Shown piece after piece: positions 8,588 through 17,544 of a stretch of DNA of 64,000 bases; position 1 is the first letter of the stretch; each line of letters opens with the position of its first letter. Location of the stretch: contig JAFGKU010000056.1 in NCBI GenBank assembly GCA_016928415.1, positions 1-64,000 on the forward strand, in the 5' to 3' direction. This DNA is from Spirochaetales bacterium. GTDB taxonomy: Bacteria; Spirochaetota; Spirochaetia; SZUA-6; JAFGRV01. The notes under the pieces are model-generated. The model did no database searches and was not told the origin of the DNA. It worked only from the letters and a program-made list of their open reading frames with translations. The position numbers and the translations under genes were made by a program.

Positions 8588-9082
8588 ATGAAATTCAGAC
8601 GGCCTATTTTTTATTTAATTCTTGCCTCTGCATTATTTTTGCTGGCAGGCTACAGTTGCCCCGATCTGATAGATATTTCTCAAAATGATACAACTCCCCC
8701 GGAAGTTAAAATATGTATTGAATATCATGTAAAGGGAACAAGCGAACCCCGGAAACTTTACCTGACTGCCGCTGATGCTTCTACAACCATTAATGCCGAT
8801 GGCAATTATCCAGTATTAGTCACTTATTCTGGAGTAGATTATCAGGGTGTGAAGTTGATTCATATAGATGTAAAAGTGATCAAAGACCTTGGTAACGACA
8901 TTGTCCAGGTGGAATTTTTTAATATAATGCCTGTAGTAACAGAAACTCCGAAAATATTTCTGGAAGATACCTGGACCTTTCAGCAGGACAAAGGCCCCAG
9001 GACCGCAGAAATAAGTGCTCTGGCAGAAAATTGGGCGGAATTAACCACATTTTCAAAAAAGCATACAATAATAATTGAATAA
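8588..9082 (+). CDS. Exported hypothetical protein, probable lipoprotein
   Basis: The 164-residue product starts with a clear signal peptide (PIFYLILASALFLLAGYSC). The Cys at the end lies in a loose spirochaete-style lipobox, so lipidation is possible but not certain. The mature part is beta-strand-like and polar (KICIEYHVKGTSEPRKLYL, YPVLVTYSGVDYQGVKLIHIDV), and I recognise no domain in it. A strong ribosome-binding site (AAAAAGGAGG) precedes the ATG by nine bases, so it is well expressed if transcribed. It is convergent with the HD-GYP gene, with 43 bases between the two stops. Confidence 0.7.
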   Translation: MKFRRPIFYLILASALFLLAGYSCPDLIDISQNDTTPPEVKICIEYHVKGTSEPRKLYLTAADASTTINADGNYPVLVTYSGVDYQGVKLIHIDVKVIKDLGNDIVQVEFFNIMPVVTETPKIFLEDTWTFQQDKGPRTAEISALAENWAELTTFSKKHTIIIE

Positions 9083-9125
9083 ATCATTGGATTGCACGCG
9101 CTGTTTTATTGAGACTGCCGCAGGT

Positions 9126-10181
9126 TTAGTCTCCCAGGTTGTCGAATATTTTAATGAACTGGCTTTCCAGATCCAGGAACCGGTCTATGAGGAACGGTTC
9201 GAAATAAGATTCCCTGTAGTCTATCAATATGTTTTTTGCCGTTTCATGGGGAAACGGCTCCTTGTAGCTTCGTTTCATTCTTAATGCATCGTAGACGTCT
9301 GCAATGGCGACAATGCGGGCTGACAGGGGTATCATGTTTTCGCGCAGTCCGTATGGATAACCATTGCCGTCCCAGCGTTCATGATGATAAAGGGCAATCT
9401 CTTTGGCCATTATATTGGGATAGGTATTGAGTATGAAGGCGCCGTTGATTGTATGCTCCTTCATGACTTCCATTTCCCATTTATTCAGTTTATCCTGCTT
9501 GTTTAAAATATCGTCCGGAATTCCTATCTTGCCAACATCATGCATGGCAGCGAGAAACCCCACGTTTTCTATGAATTCGATGTCTACCTCGTTGTAGGAC
9601 GGGATTCCCTGGAGGGTTTCAGCTAAAGCCTTCGAGTAAAGATTGACCCTCTGGATATGCCTCCCCGTATCCTTGTCTTTAAGAAGGGATGCCTCCAGAA
9701 GACTTGCAAATGTTATTTTAAGCATTTGCCGGTACTCTTCGGTGATATTGTCAAATATGCAGGCATAGGCGGACGGCAGCTTTATTTCAAGGGGGGAACG
9801 GAATATGGGAAGAATGAGCAGGTTTGAGACCAGTGTAATCTGGTTTTTTCTTTTATGTTCAATACGGCCGTTCCAGGAGTAACCGCATTTGTATGTCCTG
9901 ATATCCTGGGCCATTTTAAGAATCCATTCCCGTTTGAAGGAACGCGGGAAAAATTCCATGAGGGTCAGTCCCTCGTAATTTTCCGATTCGGCGAAAATTT
10001 CCCTGAACCGGTCGTTTCCCCACAATATCTGGAGGCTGTTGTTTATAATTGTCAAAGGAATGGGGCTTGTGGCAAACGTATGTGTCCAAAGCTGGACTCC
10101 CGGCCTGTCCAGGATTTGATACACATCCATTATGTCCATTTCCGGGTCTTCCATTTCCGCCGGTGTTATGTCTTCTTCCAT
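9126..10181 (-). CDS. PAS-like sensor with C-terminal HD-GYP cyclic di-GMP phosphodiesterase domain
   Basis: The 351-residue protein has a PAS-like N-terminal half (about 35-150, including PLTIINNSLQILWGNDRFREIF) and a C-terminal HD-GYP domain. The metal-binding motif AAMHDVGKIGIPDDIL places His-Asp at about 214-215. The HHERWDGNGYPYGL motif with the GYP triplet is at about 266-278. HD-GYP enzymes hydrolyse cyclic di-GMP, often to GMP. No transmembrane segment is visible, so the protein should be cytoplasmic and sense an internal signal. It follows tsaB by nine bases on the same strand and is probably co-transcribed with tsaE-tsaB. The window also has a PilZ protein and an EAL protein, so cyclic di-GMP signalling is well represented. 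Confidence 0.93.
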   Translation of the reverse strand: MEEDITPAEMEDPEMDIMDVYQILDRPGVQLWTHTFATSPIPLTIINNSLQILWGNDRFREIFAESENYEGLTLMEFFPRSFKREWILKMAQDIRTYKCGYSWNGRIEHKRKNQITLVSNLLILPIFRSPLEIKLPSAYACIFDNITEEYRQMLKITFASLLEASLLKDKDTGRHIQRVNLYSKALAETLQGIPSYNEVDIEFIENVGFLAAMHDVGKIGIPDDILNKQDKLNKWEMEVMKEHTINGAFILNTYPNIMAKEIALYHHERWDGNGYPYGLRENMIPLSARIVAIADVYDALRMKRSYKEPFPHETAKNILIDYRESYFEPFLIDRFLDLESQFIKIFDNLGD

Positions 10182-10190
10182 GGCTTCCGT

Positions 10191-10865
10191 TTAATTCCGC
10201 CTGTTCAATTCCGCTTCGCTTTTTCTTAAGTACAGGGGCGAGAGGGAAAGCGGGTCACCTCCTTTCTGTTTGAATTTTTCCAGTCCCAGTTTCAGCAGGG
10301 ACCCGGGATAAGCACAATACCCCTGGGGGTCTGTGTCAAAGGTAAAAGATGTTCCCCTGTTCAGGCAAAATTTCTCAAGTTCAGGCGCTGCCTGCCCCGT
10401 GAAAAGGACGGATTCATAACCTTCCAGCCGGCTCAGGATTTCCTCTGCACCCAGGTCGAGAGGTTCCGTCTGCCGGTTTCCCTGAAGGTAAATGGCCGTA
10501 TAATATCTGTGCTTTTTGGCATCAAACACGGGCACCACCGGACCGGTATGGTATTTCAATGCATAACCGTAGGAATCGAGTGAAGGGATGCCTGCCAGGG
10601 CGCAATCTCCTCCGAACGCCAGTCCTTTCGCGGTTGCCAGCCCGATTCTCAGTCCCGTGAACGAGCCGGGACCGATGGCGCATACGATCAGATCGAGTTC
10701 CCTGGCTGGAATTCCGGCTTTATCGAGAAATTCGTTTATCCAGGGCATGAGCAGGGAGGAATGCTTTAACTCGAAGGCAGAGGATAATTGAAGGGTAATA
10801 CCTCCTTCAATGGACAGGCATAGCCCCAGGGTACTCGTGGATGTGTCAATCGCCAGGATGTTCAA
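10191..10865 (-). CDS. tsaB: tRNA threonylcarbamoyladenosine biosynthesis protein TsaB
   Basis: TsaB is an ASKHA-fold partner of TsaD in making the t6A37 modification on ANN-decoding tRNAs. The 224-residue product starts MNILAIDTSTSTLGLCLS and has the diagnostic IVCAIGPGSFTGLRIGLATAKGLA motif. It is normal in length. Its start overlaps the end of tsaE by four bases, the typical tsaE-tsaB coupling. TsaB lacks the metal-binding residues of TsaD and acts as a scaffold within the complex. Confidence 0.95.
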   Translation of the reverse strand: MNILAIDTSTSTLGLCLSIEGGITLQLSSAFELKHSSLLMPWINEFLDKAGIPARELDLIVCAIGPGSFTGLRIGLATAKGLAFGGDCALAGIPSLDSYGYALKYHTGPVVPVFDAKKHRYYTAIYLQGNRQTEPLDLGAEEILSRLEGYESVLFTGQAAPELEKFCLNRGTSFTFDTDPQGYCAYPGSLLKLGLEKFKQKGGDPLSLSPLYLRKSEAELNRRN

Positions 10866-11284
10866 ATATCAATACCCTCAAGCAAAATTTCACGTTGATC
10901 TTCCGGAAGTATTTTCAGGTTTATCTTGACGCTTTCCGGGGGAAGCAAGGAACCCAGTTTCTCCGCCCATTCGACAACGGAGATACCGTCGCCGTAAAGA
11001 ACCTCCGTCAGGCCCAGGTCGTGGAGTTCCTCTTCATTTTCTATCCGGTACAGGTCAATGTGGTAAAAATCGCATTTTCCATGATATGTTGAAATCAGTG
11101 TGAATGTGGGACTTGTAATTTCATCACTTATATCCAGAGCCTCGGCAATCCCTTTCGTGAGCAGGGTTTTCCCCGAGCCGAGAGGACCGAACAAACAGAC
11201 TACCGAGCCCTGTGAGAGTTTTTCACCGATTTTTTCACCTGTTTTAAAGGTTTCTTCGCGGTTTAAAGAAATTATGCGTTCCAA
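10862..11284 (-). CDS. tsaE: tRNA threonylcarbamoyladenosine biosynthesis ATPase TsaE
   Basis: TsaE is the small P-loop ATPase that binds the TsaB-TsaD complex during t6A synthesis. The 140-residue product has the Walker A motif GPLGSGKTLLTKGIA, the conserved ITSPTFTLISTY and the FYHIDLYRI Walker-B-like strand. EWAEKLG follows near the C-terminus. The start codon is TTG, with GGAAGGAA seven bases upstream. It heads a three-gene minus-strand unit, tsaE-tsaB-HD-GYP. The 177 bases up to the divergent RND pump gene hold both promoters; I could not place them with confidence. Confidence 0.95.
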   Translation of the reverse strand: MERIISLNREETFKTGEKIGEKLSQGSVVCLFGPLGSGKTLLTKGIAEALDISDEITSPTFTLISTYHGKCDFYHIDLYRIENEEELHDLGLTEVLYGDGISVVEWAEKLGSLLPPESVKINLKILPEDQREILLEGIDI

Positions 11285-11461
11285 CTTTATTCCTTCCGTT
11301 ATATGTTACTTCAAATACCGGCCCCGGTCAAGTATTCCGTTTCCTGATCTCTGATGCTTTTGTTAATATACCTCCTTGATTTTTTGGTGAAATTAGATTA
11401 ATTTCAATAAACATTAATGAGGAATGGAATCGAATATATTCAGCTTTATGGGTAGTCTTGA

Positions 11462-14400
11462 ATGAAAAAAATAATTGAATACTTTTCAAGCAAACATATT
11501 TTAACCAATTTTGTGGTAATCGGGGTTTTTATCGGGGCGGTTTTCCTCTGGGATGCCACGGGCAAGGAGGAAACGCCCAATATAACCTTTGACATGGTTT
11601 TTATTTCCGCTTATTATCCCGGGGCAACAGCGGAGGAAGTGGAATCCCTTGTAACAAAACCGATAGAGGATTCCATTTCCGGAATAGACGGCATTAATGC
11701 GGTAAACAGTTCCTCCGCTCAAGGGTCCTGTTCCTTGAGGGTTGAACTGGAAGATAATAACCCTAACAGGGATGAGGTAATCCAGGAAATAAAAGACGCG
11801 GTAGCAGCGCTCAGGTTTCCCGCAGATATGGAGAATGCCCCGTCGGTCAGGGAGATGAAACCTTCCAGAAGATCGGTCATTGATTTTGTTTTTGTCTACA
11901 AGGATGCCGATATGATGACACCAAAGCAGAGAACACTGGTGCAATCCTATGCGGATACCCTGGAGGACAGACTACTGAGACTCCCCCAGGTCAGTGAGGT
12001 CAATCTATCGGGTTATTATGAGCAATACATAGAAATCCAGTTAAACCAGGCCAGGCTCCTGGAATATAATTTATCCATGTCAGAGATCATTTCCGCCCTG
12101 CGCAAAAACAACCTTAAACAACCGGTCGGTTCCCTGAGCGATGAATTGACAACTAAAATCAGGCTGGACGCGGAACTGGATGACACGGAAAAAATAAAAA
12201 ACGTGATTATCCAGGCCAGTTTTGAAGGAAATATATTACGGATAGCGGATGTGGCGAAAGTCGTCTATGTAACGGATGAAGAAAAGCGGATTGTCAAGGT
12301 AAACGGCATGGAAGCGGTCAGGCTCACCGTTACCAAAACGTCCAGCACGGGTATACTGGAAGCGATTGACAGGGTAAAAGAAGTAGCGGATGAATTTTCA
12401 GAAGCGGTTTTAAAAGGCACGGAAGTGGACTTGATTCTGACAGACGATGAATCCCGCGATGTGAGGAACCGTTTGTCCCTGATTTCATATAACGGGCTGT
12501 TCGGATTCGTGCTTATTATCATCATTCTTTTTATTTTTTTAAATGCCCGAAGCGGTATCTGGGTTGCCATGGGCATCCCGTTCAGTCTCGGTTTCACCAT
12601 GATCTTGTCCTATCTTTTTGGTTTTACGGTTAATAACATTACCCTTGCCGCCGTCATCATTGTTCTGGGAATGGTCGTGGACGATGCCATCGTCGTGGCG
12701 GAAAATGTCGGCCGTCTTTTACACGAAGGGGTGCCCCTTAAGGAGGCGGTTGCCCGGGGAACGGTGGCCGTGTTCCTCCCCATCCTGGCCAGCATCACGA
12801 CGACTTGTGTCGCATTTATTCCCATTTTCTTTTTCAAGGGCCATTTTTCCCTGATGATCAAATTCATACCCCCGATAATTTTTTTCATGCTCGGCGGGAG
12901 TCTTTTTGAATCGCTGTTTATCCTGCCGGCCCATTTGAGATACAGGTTCCCAAGATGGATCAAGGTGGTTTTTTCCCTGGGGCTGTTGATTCCCGTTGAA
13001 AAGTATTTTGCCAATAAAAAAGACAATGAAAAAAAACGGTCCATGAATCATTCCCATTGGTTCATCGCCGTTGAAAATGCATTCGGCAGGTTCCTGAAGG
13101 CAGCCCTGCGCATTAAATGGGTTTTTTTCATCGTTTTCGTTTTATTGCTCATTTATTCAGGCTGGATATTCGCCACACAAATGAAATATTCATTGTTTCC
13201 CCGGGAGGAGACCACATCCCTTTTCCTTTCAGGAAGGGCGCCGGAAGGCACATTACGCCTGGAGACGGAAAAAATGGTCCGTCCTTTAGAAAGCCTGTTC
13301 AAACCTCTCCTGGGCAAAGAAGTTGTCAGTATAATGACCAATATAGCGAGGGGCTGGCGCGGCAGCGCTGTAAGGGAAAATGAATTCTCCATTTCCATAG
13401 AAATTGTCCCCAAGGATATGCGGAAGAAATCGGCCAATGAACTTATTGCCGAGTGGGAAGAAATGATAAAGAATATCAAGGGTTTCGAATACCTCCGCTT
13501 TGCCAAATCGCGATGGGGGCAGTCAAGCGGAAGTGCCATTGATATCATTGTCAAGGAAAATGACAATAACGAGAGGGTTGCCGTTGTGGACGAACTGCTG
13601 GAAAATCTCAAACGGGTGCCCTCCCTGAAGAATCCCGAACAGGAAGTGCAGCTCAGCGACCCCGAATACAGGATCATCCTTGACCGGGACCTTGCCACAA
13701 GGCTCGGGATTTCGGCGGACACGATAAGCACTACCCTGAGGACGATTCTTCAAGGCAACACTGTCTATACCATATCCCGGGGGGGGAAAGATATCGACGT
13801 CAGGATCACGGTGCCTCCCGATGAAAAGGCCACCATTAATGAACTGCTCAATACCAAGGTTCCGAACAGCAGCCGTTATCTGGTTCCCTTGAACAAGGTT
13901 GTGCGTGTAGAGAAGGTTGTTTCCCCGAGTACCATTGTCCGTCTTGACGGTAAAAGGGTTCAGCATGTTTACGCGGAACTGAATGAAGCGGATAAAACCG
14001 ATGCTGAAAAGGAAAATAATGGAACCAGGAATCAGCCTCAGCCTCAGCCTGAAGAAAAAAAAGATAATTCGGACGGCAATAATTCAGGTTCTGTACGGTC
14101 CGGAAAAAGCAGCGGAGGTGACGGGAATACGGAAAAAAAATGGGGTAAAAAACCGGATGAGAAAACATCCGGGAAACCTTCGGCACCCCCCTTTGATTTA
14201 CCGGCCATTATGACGCCCCTTGAAGTAGCCGATTTTCTCGAGGCCGAGGTTTTCCCGGGCATAATGCACAGGCATCCCTCCACCGAGCTGACGTTTGGCG
14301 GTGAAATCGCCGATACGAGGGAATCAGGACAGGAATTCATTTTTGCCATCATTATGGTCATTTTCCTGATTTATGTTATCCTTGCCTTAACCCTTAATTC

Positions 14401-14857
14401 ACTTGTTAAGCCTTTTATAATCATGCTTTCCATACCGTTCGGGTGCGTGGGAATAATACTGGCGCTTCAGGCTCACGGGATGATGGTGTACGGATTTTTT
14501 TCCATTATAGGTGCCTTGGGGCTTGCTGGTGTTGTCGTGAACGATTCGATTGTGCTTCTTGCCAAGCTTGAGAAGGATTATCACAAGGAAGAAACGGGAA
14601 AAACACCTGGGGAAAAGGTAGCCAACATCTCCAAGACTAGACTCCGTGCCGTTCTCCTTACCACAATCACGACCGTGGCGGGGCTTCTGCCAACCGCCTA
14701 TGGTGTGTTTGGATACGATTCAATGCTTGCCGAAATGATGCTGACCCTGGCATGGGGACTCATGTTCGGGACTTTTATCACCCTGCTTCTAGTTCCTTCC
14801 CTTTACTGCACGATGAAGGAAATCAGCGGCTTTTTCAGAAGGAGGGCTGTAAAATGA
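11462..14857 (+). CDS. RND-family efflux pump inner-membrane subunit (AcrB/MexB-like) with a low-complexity insertion
   Basis: The 1131-residue product is a full-length hydrophobe/amphiphile efflux RND transporter driven by proton motive force. It has the N-terminal helix, the porter-domain start (YYPGATAEEVESLVTKPIE), and the membrane motif GMVVDDAIVVAENV with paired Asp residues in TM4. A second half follows, containing GVVVNDSIVLLAKLEK. Between about residues 843 and 915 a Gln/Lys/Ser/Gly-rich stretch (QPQPQPEEKKDN, later SSGGDGNTEKKWGKK) interrupts the second porter loop, making the protein about 90 residues longer than usual. The next gene is a TolC-like protein with overlapping start, but no periplasmic adaptor gene is present on either side. 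The substrate cannot be told. Confidence 0.93.
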   Translation: MKKIIEYFSSKHILTNFVVIGVFIGAVFLWDATGKEETPNITFDMVFISAYYPGATAEEVESLVTKPIEDSISGIDGINAVNSSSAQGSCSLRVELEDNNPNRDEVIQEIKDAVAALRFPADMENAPSVREMKPSRRSVIDFVFVYKDADMMTPKQRTLVQSYADTLEDRLLRLPQVSEVNLSGYYEQYIEIQLNQARLLEYNLSMSEIISALRKNNLKQPVGSLSDELTTKIRLDAELDDTEKIKNVIIQASFEGNILRIADVAKVVYVTDEEKRIVKVNGMEAVRLTVTKTSSTGILEAIDRVKEVADEFSEAVLKGTEVDLILTDDESRDVRNRLSLISYNGLFGFVLIIIILFIFLNARSGIWVAMGIPFSLGFTMILSYLFGFTVNNITLAAVIIVLGMVVDDAIVVAENVGRLLHEGVPLKEAVARGTVAVFLPILASITTTCVAFIPIFFFKGHFSLMIKFIPPIIFFMLGGSLFESLFILPAHLRYRFPRWIKVVFSLGLLIPVEKYFANKKDNEKKRSMNHSHWFIAVENAFGRFLKAALRIKWVFFIVFVLLLIYSGWIFATQMKYSLFPREETTSLFLSGRAPEGTLRLETEKMVRPLESLFKPLLGKEVVSIMTNIARGWRGSAVRENEFSISIEIVPKDMRKKSANELIAEWEEMIKNIKGFEYLRFAKSRWGQSSGSAIDIIVKENDNNERVAVVDELLENLKRVPSLKNPEQEVQLSDPEYRIILDRDLATRLGISADTISTTLRTILQGNTVYTISRGGKDIDVRITVPPDEKATINELLNTKVPNSSRYLVPLNKVVRVEKVVSPSTIVRLDGKRVQHVYAELNEADKTDAEKENNGTRNQPQPQPEEKKDNSDGNNSGSVRSGKSSGGDGNTEKKWGKKPDEKTSGKPSAPPFDLPAIMTPLEVADFLEAEVFPGIMHRHPSTELTFGGEIADTRESGQEFIFAIIMVIFLIYVILALTLNSLVKPFIIMLSIPFGCVGIILALQAHGMMVYGFFSIIGALGLAGVVVNDSIVLLAKLEKDYHKEETGKTPGEKVANISKTRLRAVLLTTITTVAGLLPTAYGVFGYDSMLAEMMLTLAWGLMFGTFITLLLVPSLYCTMKEISGFFRRRAVK

Positions 14858-16275
14858 GACGTTCCCTGTTTCTAATTGTATTGCTTGTCTCCGGTGTATT
14901 GTTCACGTTATCTGCCGAGGAATCCAAAACGGTTAAAATCCCCTTGAAAACTTTTATTGAAAAGGCCTGCAGCAACAGCCACTTCCAGGAAATTCTGATA
15001 AAAGAATTGAGCCTCGTGTATAAAGAGTCTTTGAAAACAACGGCCGAGGATCTTGTCCTTTCATTGAATGCCGAATACGGTCTGGAATACAGTGACGATT
15101 TAACACATCAATTCAGCGGAAGCGTATCCCTCTCAAAATTATTCCAGCAATGGGGGACTAAAATTTCCGGCGGGTATTCATTTACGCCTTCCATGGGTGC
15201 TTCTGTCAGTTCCAAACTTAATTTCAAGATAGAGCAGGACCTTGTGCGTAATGCCTTTGGAAGAGTAACAGAGGTGGAGCGGATGATCGCAGGCTATGAA
15301 ACTGAAATAGCCCGTATTCAGATTGTGGAAGCGTACGAAGAGTACCTCGCATCACTTATAAGTCTCTACCTTGACTGGTATTCTGCATATGAAAATTTAC
15401 AGAATGCCGAAAAATCCCTGCAGAACAACAACAGGCTTCTAACGGTCACCAAAAACAAACTCAAGTACAATATAGCATTACCCGTCGACCAGGATAAGGT
15501 TGAATTACAGGTGGTTAGCAAACAGGAGCAGGTGCTGAACCTGACATCGGCCTATAACCTCCTGCAGTTCCGTGTTAAAGCAGCGATGGGCTGTGATGAT
15601 GAATGCCCGGATGAATGGGCCCCGGTATGGGCACCTCTTATTTCGGATAATCCTTCGGGATATACGAAAGATCTTGAGAATTTTACCAAAGACAGCAGGA
15701 CGTCGGCCCTGATCCGCCTTTTAAACAGGAACAGGCAGCTTTCCATCGACATTGCCGCTGATGCCCTTCTGCCTTCCGTAAAGCTCTACGGTGGATACGA
15801 CTTAAGCGGTGACGGTTATTTTTTCAACTCTGATATAACTCATGCAGGGTATATAGGCGTCACACTGGGCGTTCCCCTGGTCCAGACCTATTCACAAACG
15901 GATTATGAAATTAAAAAACTCGACCTTAAGGAGACCGAATTAACAAATAAAAACAAACTTGAATCGGTCAAGAGTGATCTCTTTCAGCTTTCCGAAAGAA
16001 TTGCCAATGAAAATAGAATGCTTGAACTGGCTGACCGCAAGATTGCCTTGTCCGAAGCCATCATGAAAGACGAACTAAAGGGATATGACCAGGGTCGTTC
16101 ATCGCTTAACGACCTGATATCGGCGTATAATACAATGGACACGAATGAACTGTCCAAAACCACCCATCTAGTATTAGTGAACAAGCTTTTCGTTGAGTGG
16201 ATGCGCTTGACCGACACCCTCGTCGTCAAAAGGGAAGGGGAGGAAAAACCGGCCATACAGCCCGCCCTGGAGTGA
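14854..16275 (+). CDS. TolC-family outer-membrane efflux protein
   Basis: The preferred start is the ATG at 14854, which overlaps the RND stop codon (ATGA) and follows AGAAGGAGG. The longer track ORF from 14752 would read through the RND gene. The 473-residue product has a signal peptide (RRSLFLIVLLVSGVLFTLSAEE). It carries two long coiled-coil repeats separated by beta segments, as in trimeric TolC exit ducts (for example NAEKSLQNNNRLLTVTKNKLKYNIALPVDQDKVELQV and the second copy near the C-terminus). With the RND pump it would span the envelope. The missing adaptor must be encoded elsewhere or be dispensable. Confidence 0.88.
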   Translation: MRRSLFLIVLLVSGVLFTLSAEESKTVKIPLKTFIEKACSNSHFQEILIKELSLVYKESLKTTAEDLVLSLNAEYGLEYSDDLTHQFSGSVSLSKLFQQWGTKISGGYSFTPSMGASVSSKLNFKIEQDLVRNAFGRVTEVERMIAGYETEIARIQIVEAYEEYLASLISLYLDWYSAYENLQNAEKSLQNNNRLLTVTKNKLKYNIALPVDQDKVELQVVSKQEQVLNLTSAYNLLQFRVKAAMGCDDECPDEWAPVWAPLISDNPSGYTKDLENFTKDSRTSALIRLLNRNRQLSIDIAADALLPSVKLYGGYDLSGDGYFFNSDITHAGYIGVTLGVPLVQTYSQTDYEIKKLDLKETELTNKNKLESVKSDLFQLSERIANENRMLELADRKIALSEAIMKDELKGYDQGRSSLNDLISAYNTMDTNELSKTTHLVLVNKLFVEWMRLTDTLVVKREGEEKPAIQPALE

Positions 16276-16288
16276 TGTAACGAGGCAT

Positions 16289-17524
16289 TTAATCTACGTG
16301 AGCCGAACCCATGGCTTTGGCGATGACGATTTTCGATGCGCGCATTGCCGGAATGATGCTGCCGACAACAGCCGAAATTCCGCCAAGCACCGCGCCCAGT
16401 ATAAAATCGTAGAACCGGAAATCCGCCTTGAACGTCTTGCCAAACGGGATGGGTATGTTTTCCGGCATGAAGCTGGCAAAATCAAAACCGACCAACTGAA
16501 GAAAAGCGCCCAGGATTCCGGCGATGATCATGGCTGCCCCGATGGAAACGACGGCTATACCGATGCCTTCGTAGACGAGGAGCTTGATTACACCGTTCTT
16601 TCTCATGCCAATAGCCCGGAGCGTTCCTATTTCCTGGGTTCGTTCATGAACGGACATGGACATGGAATTCAAAATACCGAGAATGATGAAAATGTAAATG
16701 ATGAACGCCATCAGCCAGGCCATGGAGCTGTCCGCCCGGACTGCAGAGATCAGCACTTCCGCGAAACGTTTCCAGTCATAGGCCGTGTGGTCGGCCGTTC
16801 CGAAAGAACGGTTCAGATCAGCGGTGACCTGTTCATCGTCGTAGCCGTCCTTCAGCTTTATGACAAGCCTGTTGACTTCCCCGCCCATGCTGAGCAGCCT
16901 GTCCGCCGTATCGATGCTGCAGAATATGATATTGTCATCCATCACCGGATAACCGAAATTGAAAATTCCCGTTATTTTTTCATCCAGAATATTTTCGACC
17001 GAGTATTTATCATAGGCGGTGATGAAGACGGGGTCGTTCAATTTCAGGTCAAGTTTTTCGGCCAGGGATTTGCCGATGACAAGACCCTTCCCCGTATTGA
17101 AAAATGTTTTATCGGCGCAATGCTCTTCTATGACGGTGACCTTCGGTTCCTGGACCGGGTCAATGGCACGGCCCAAAACCCATACCGATTCCCGGCCATT
17201 ACTTATCCTTAAAGGAAAATTAATGCGGGGCGTTACCGCCTGAACGCGCGGGTCCTTTCTTAGCTTCTCCGCCAGTGCATTGTAATTTGACAGGTTGATA
17301 TCAAGCGGTAACCGGTCCGAGTTGGCCATGTAGTCACTGTTTAATACCTGGATGTGGCCCGTTTCAAAATTGATGATGGCATTGTAGAGGCCGGTGAAAT
17401 ATCCGCGAATCCACCCTGTGAAAATGATCATGATTGTTATTCCGATTGTCAAAGCTATGGCATTCAGGATGGTCCGGCGTTTGTTTCTAAAAATATTTCT
17501 TAATCCAATTAAAAATAATTCCAT
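16289..17524 (-). CDS. FtsX/LolE-type ABC transporter permease
   Basis: The 411-residue protein has the MacB/LolCE layout. One N-terminal membrane helix (NIFRNKRRTILNAIALTIGITIMIIFTGW) is followed by a periplasmic core domain of about 220 residues. Three C-terminal helices then include the FtsX signature region (MSVHERTQEIGTLRAIGMRK). The preferred ATG at 17524 follows AGGAGGAGA; the track start eight codons earlier is a GTG inside the ribosome-binding region. It is the last gene of a seven-gene minus operon with an ATPase, another permease, an outer-membrane protein and a LolA-like protein. Such permeases drive extraction of lipids or lipoproteins from the inner membrane or mechanically transmit ATP hydrolysis. 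Confidence 0.9.
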   Translation of the reverse strand: MELFLIGLRNIFRNKRRTILNAIALTIGITIMIIFTGWIRGYFTGLYNAIINFETGHIQVLNSDYMANSDRLPLDINLSNYNALAEKLRKDPRVQAVTPRINFPLRISNGRESVWVLGRAIDPVQEPKVTVIEEHCADKTFFNTGKGLVIGKSLAEKLDLKLNDPVFITAYDKYSVENILDEKITGIFNFGYPVMDDNIIFCSIDTADRLLSMGGEVNRLVIKLKDGYDDEQVTADLNRSFGTADHTAYDWKRFAEVLISAVRADSSMAWLMAFIIYIFIILGILNSMSMSVHERTQEIGTLRAIGMRKNGVIKLLVYEGIGIAVVSIGAAMIIAGILGAFLQLVGFDFASFMPENIPIPFGKTFKADFRFYDFILGAVLGGISAVVGSIIPAMRASKIVIAKAMGSAHVD

Positions 17525-17544
17525 GTCTCCTCCTAAATCTTCAC

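Noticed and set aside
16298-17212. 304-codon plus-strand ORF
   Set aside because: It is the shadow of the FtsX-type permease on the minus strand, which has clear membrane helices and motifs; the shadow shows no protein-like pattern.
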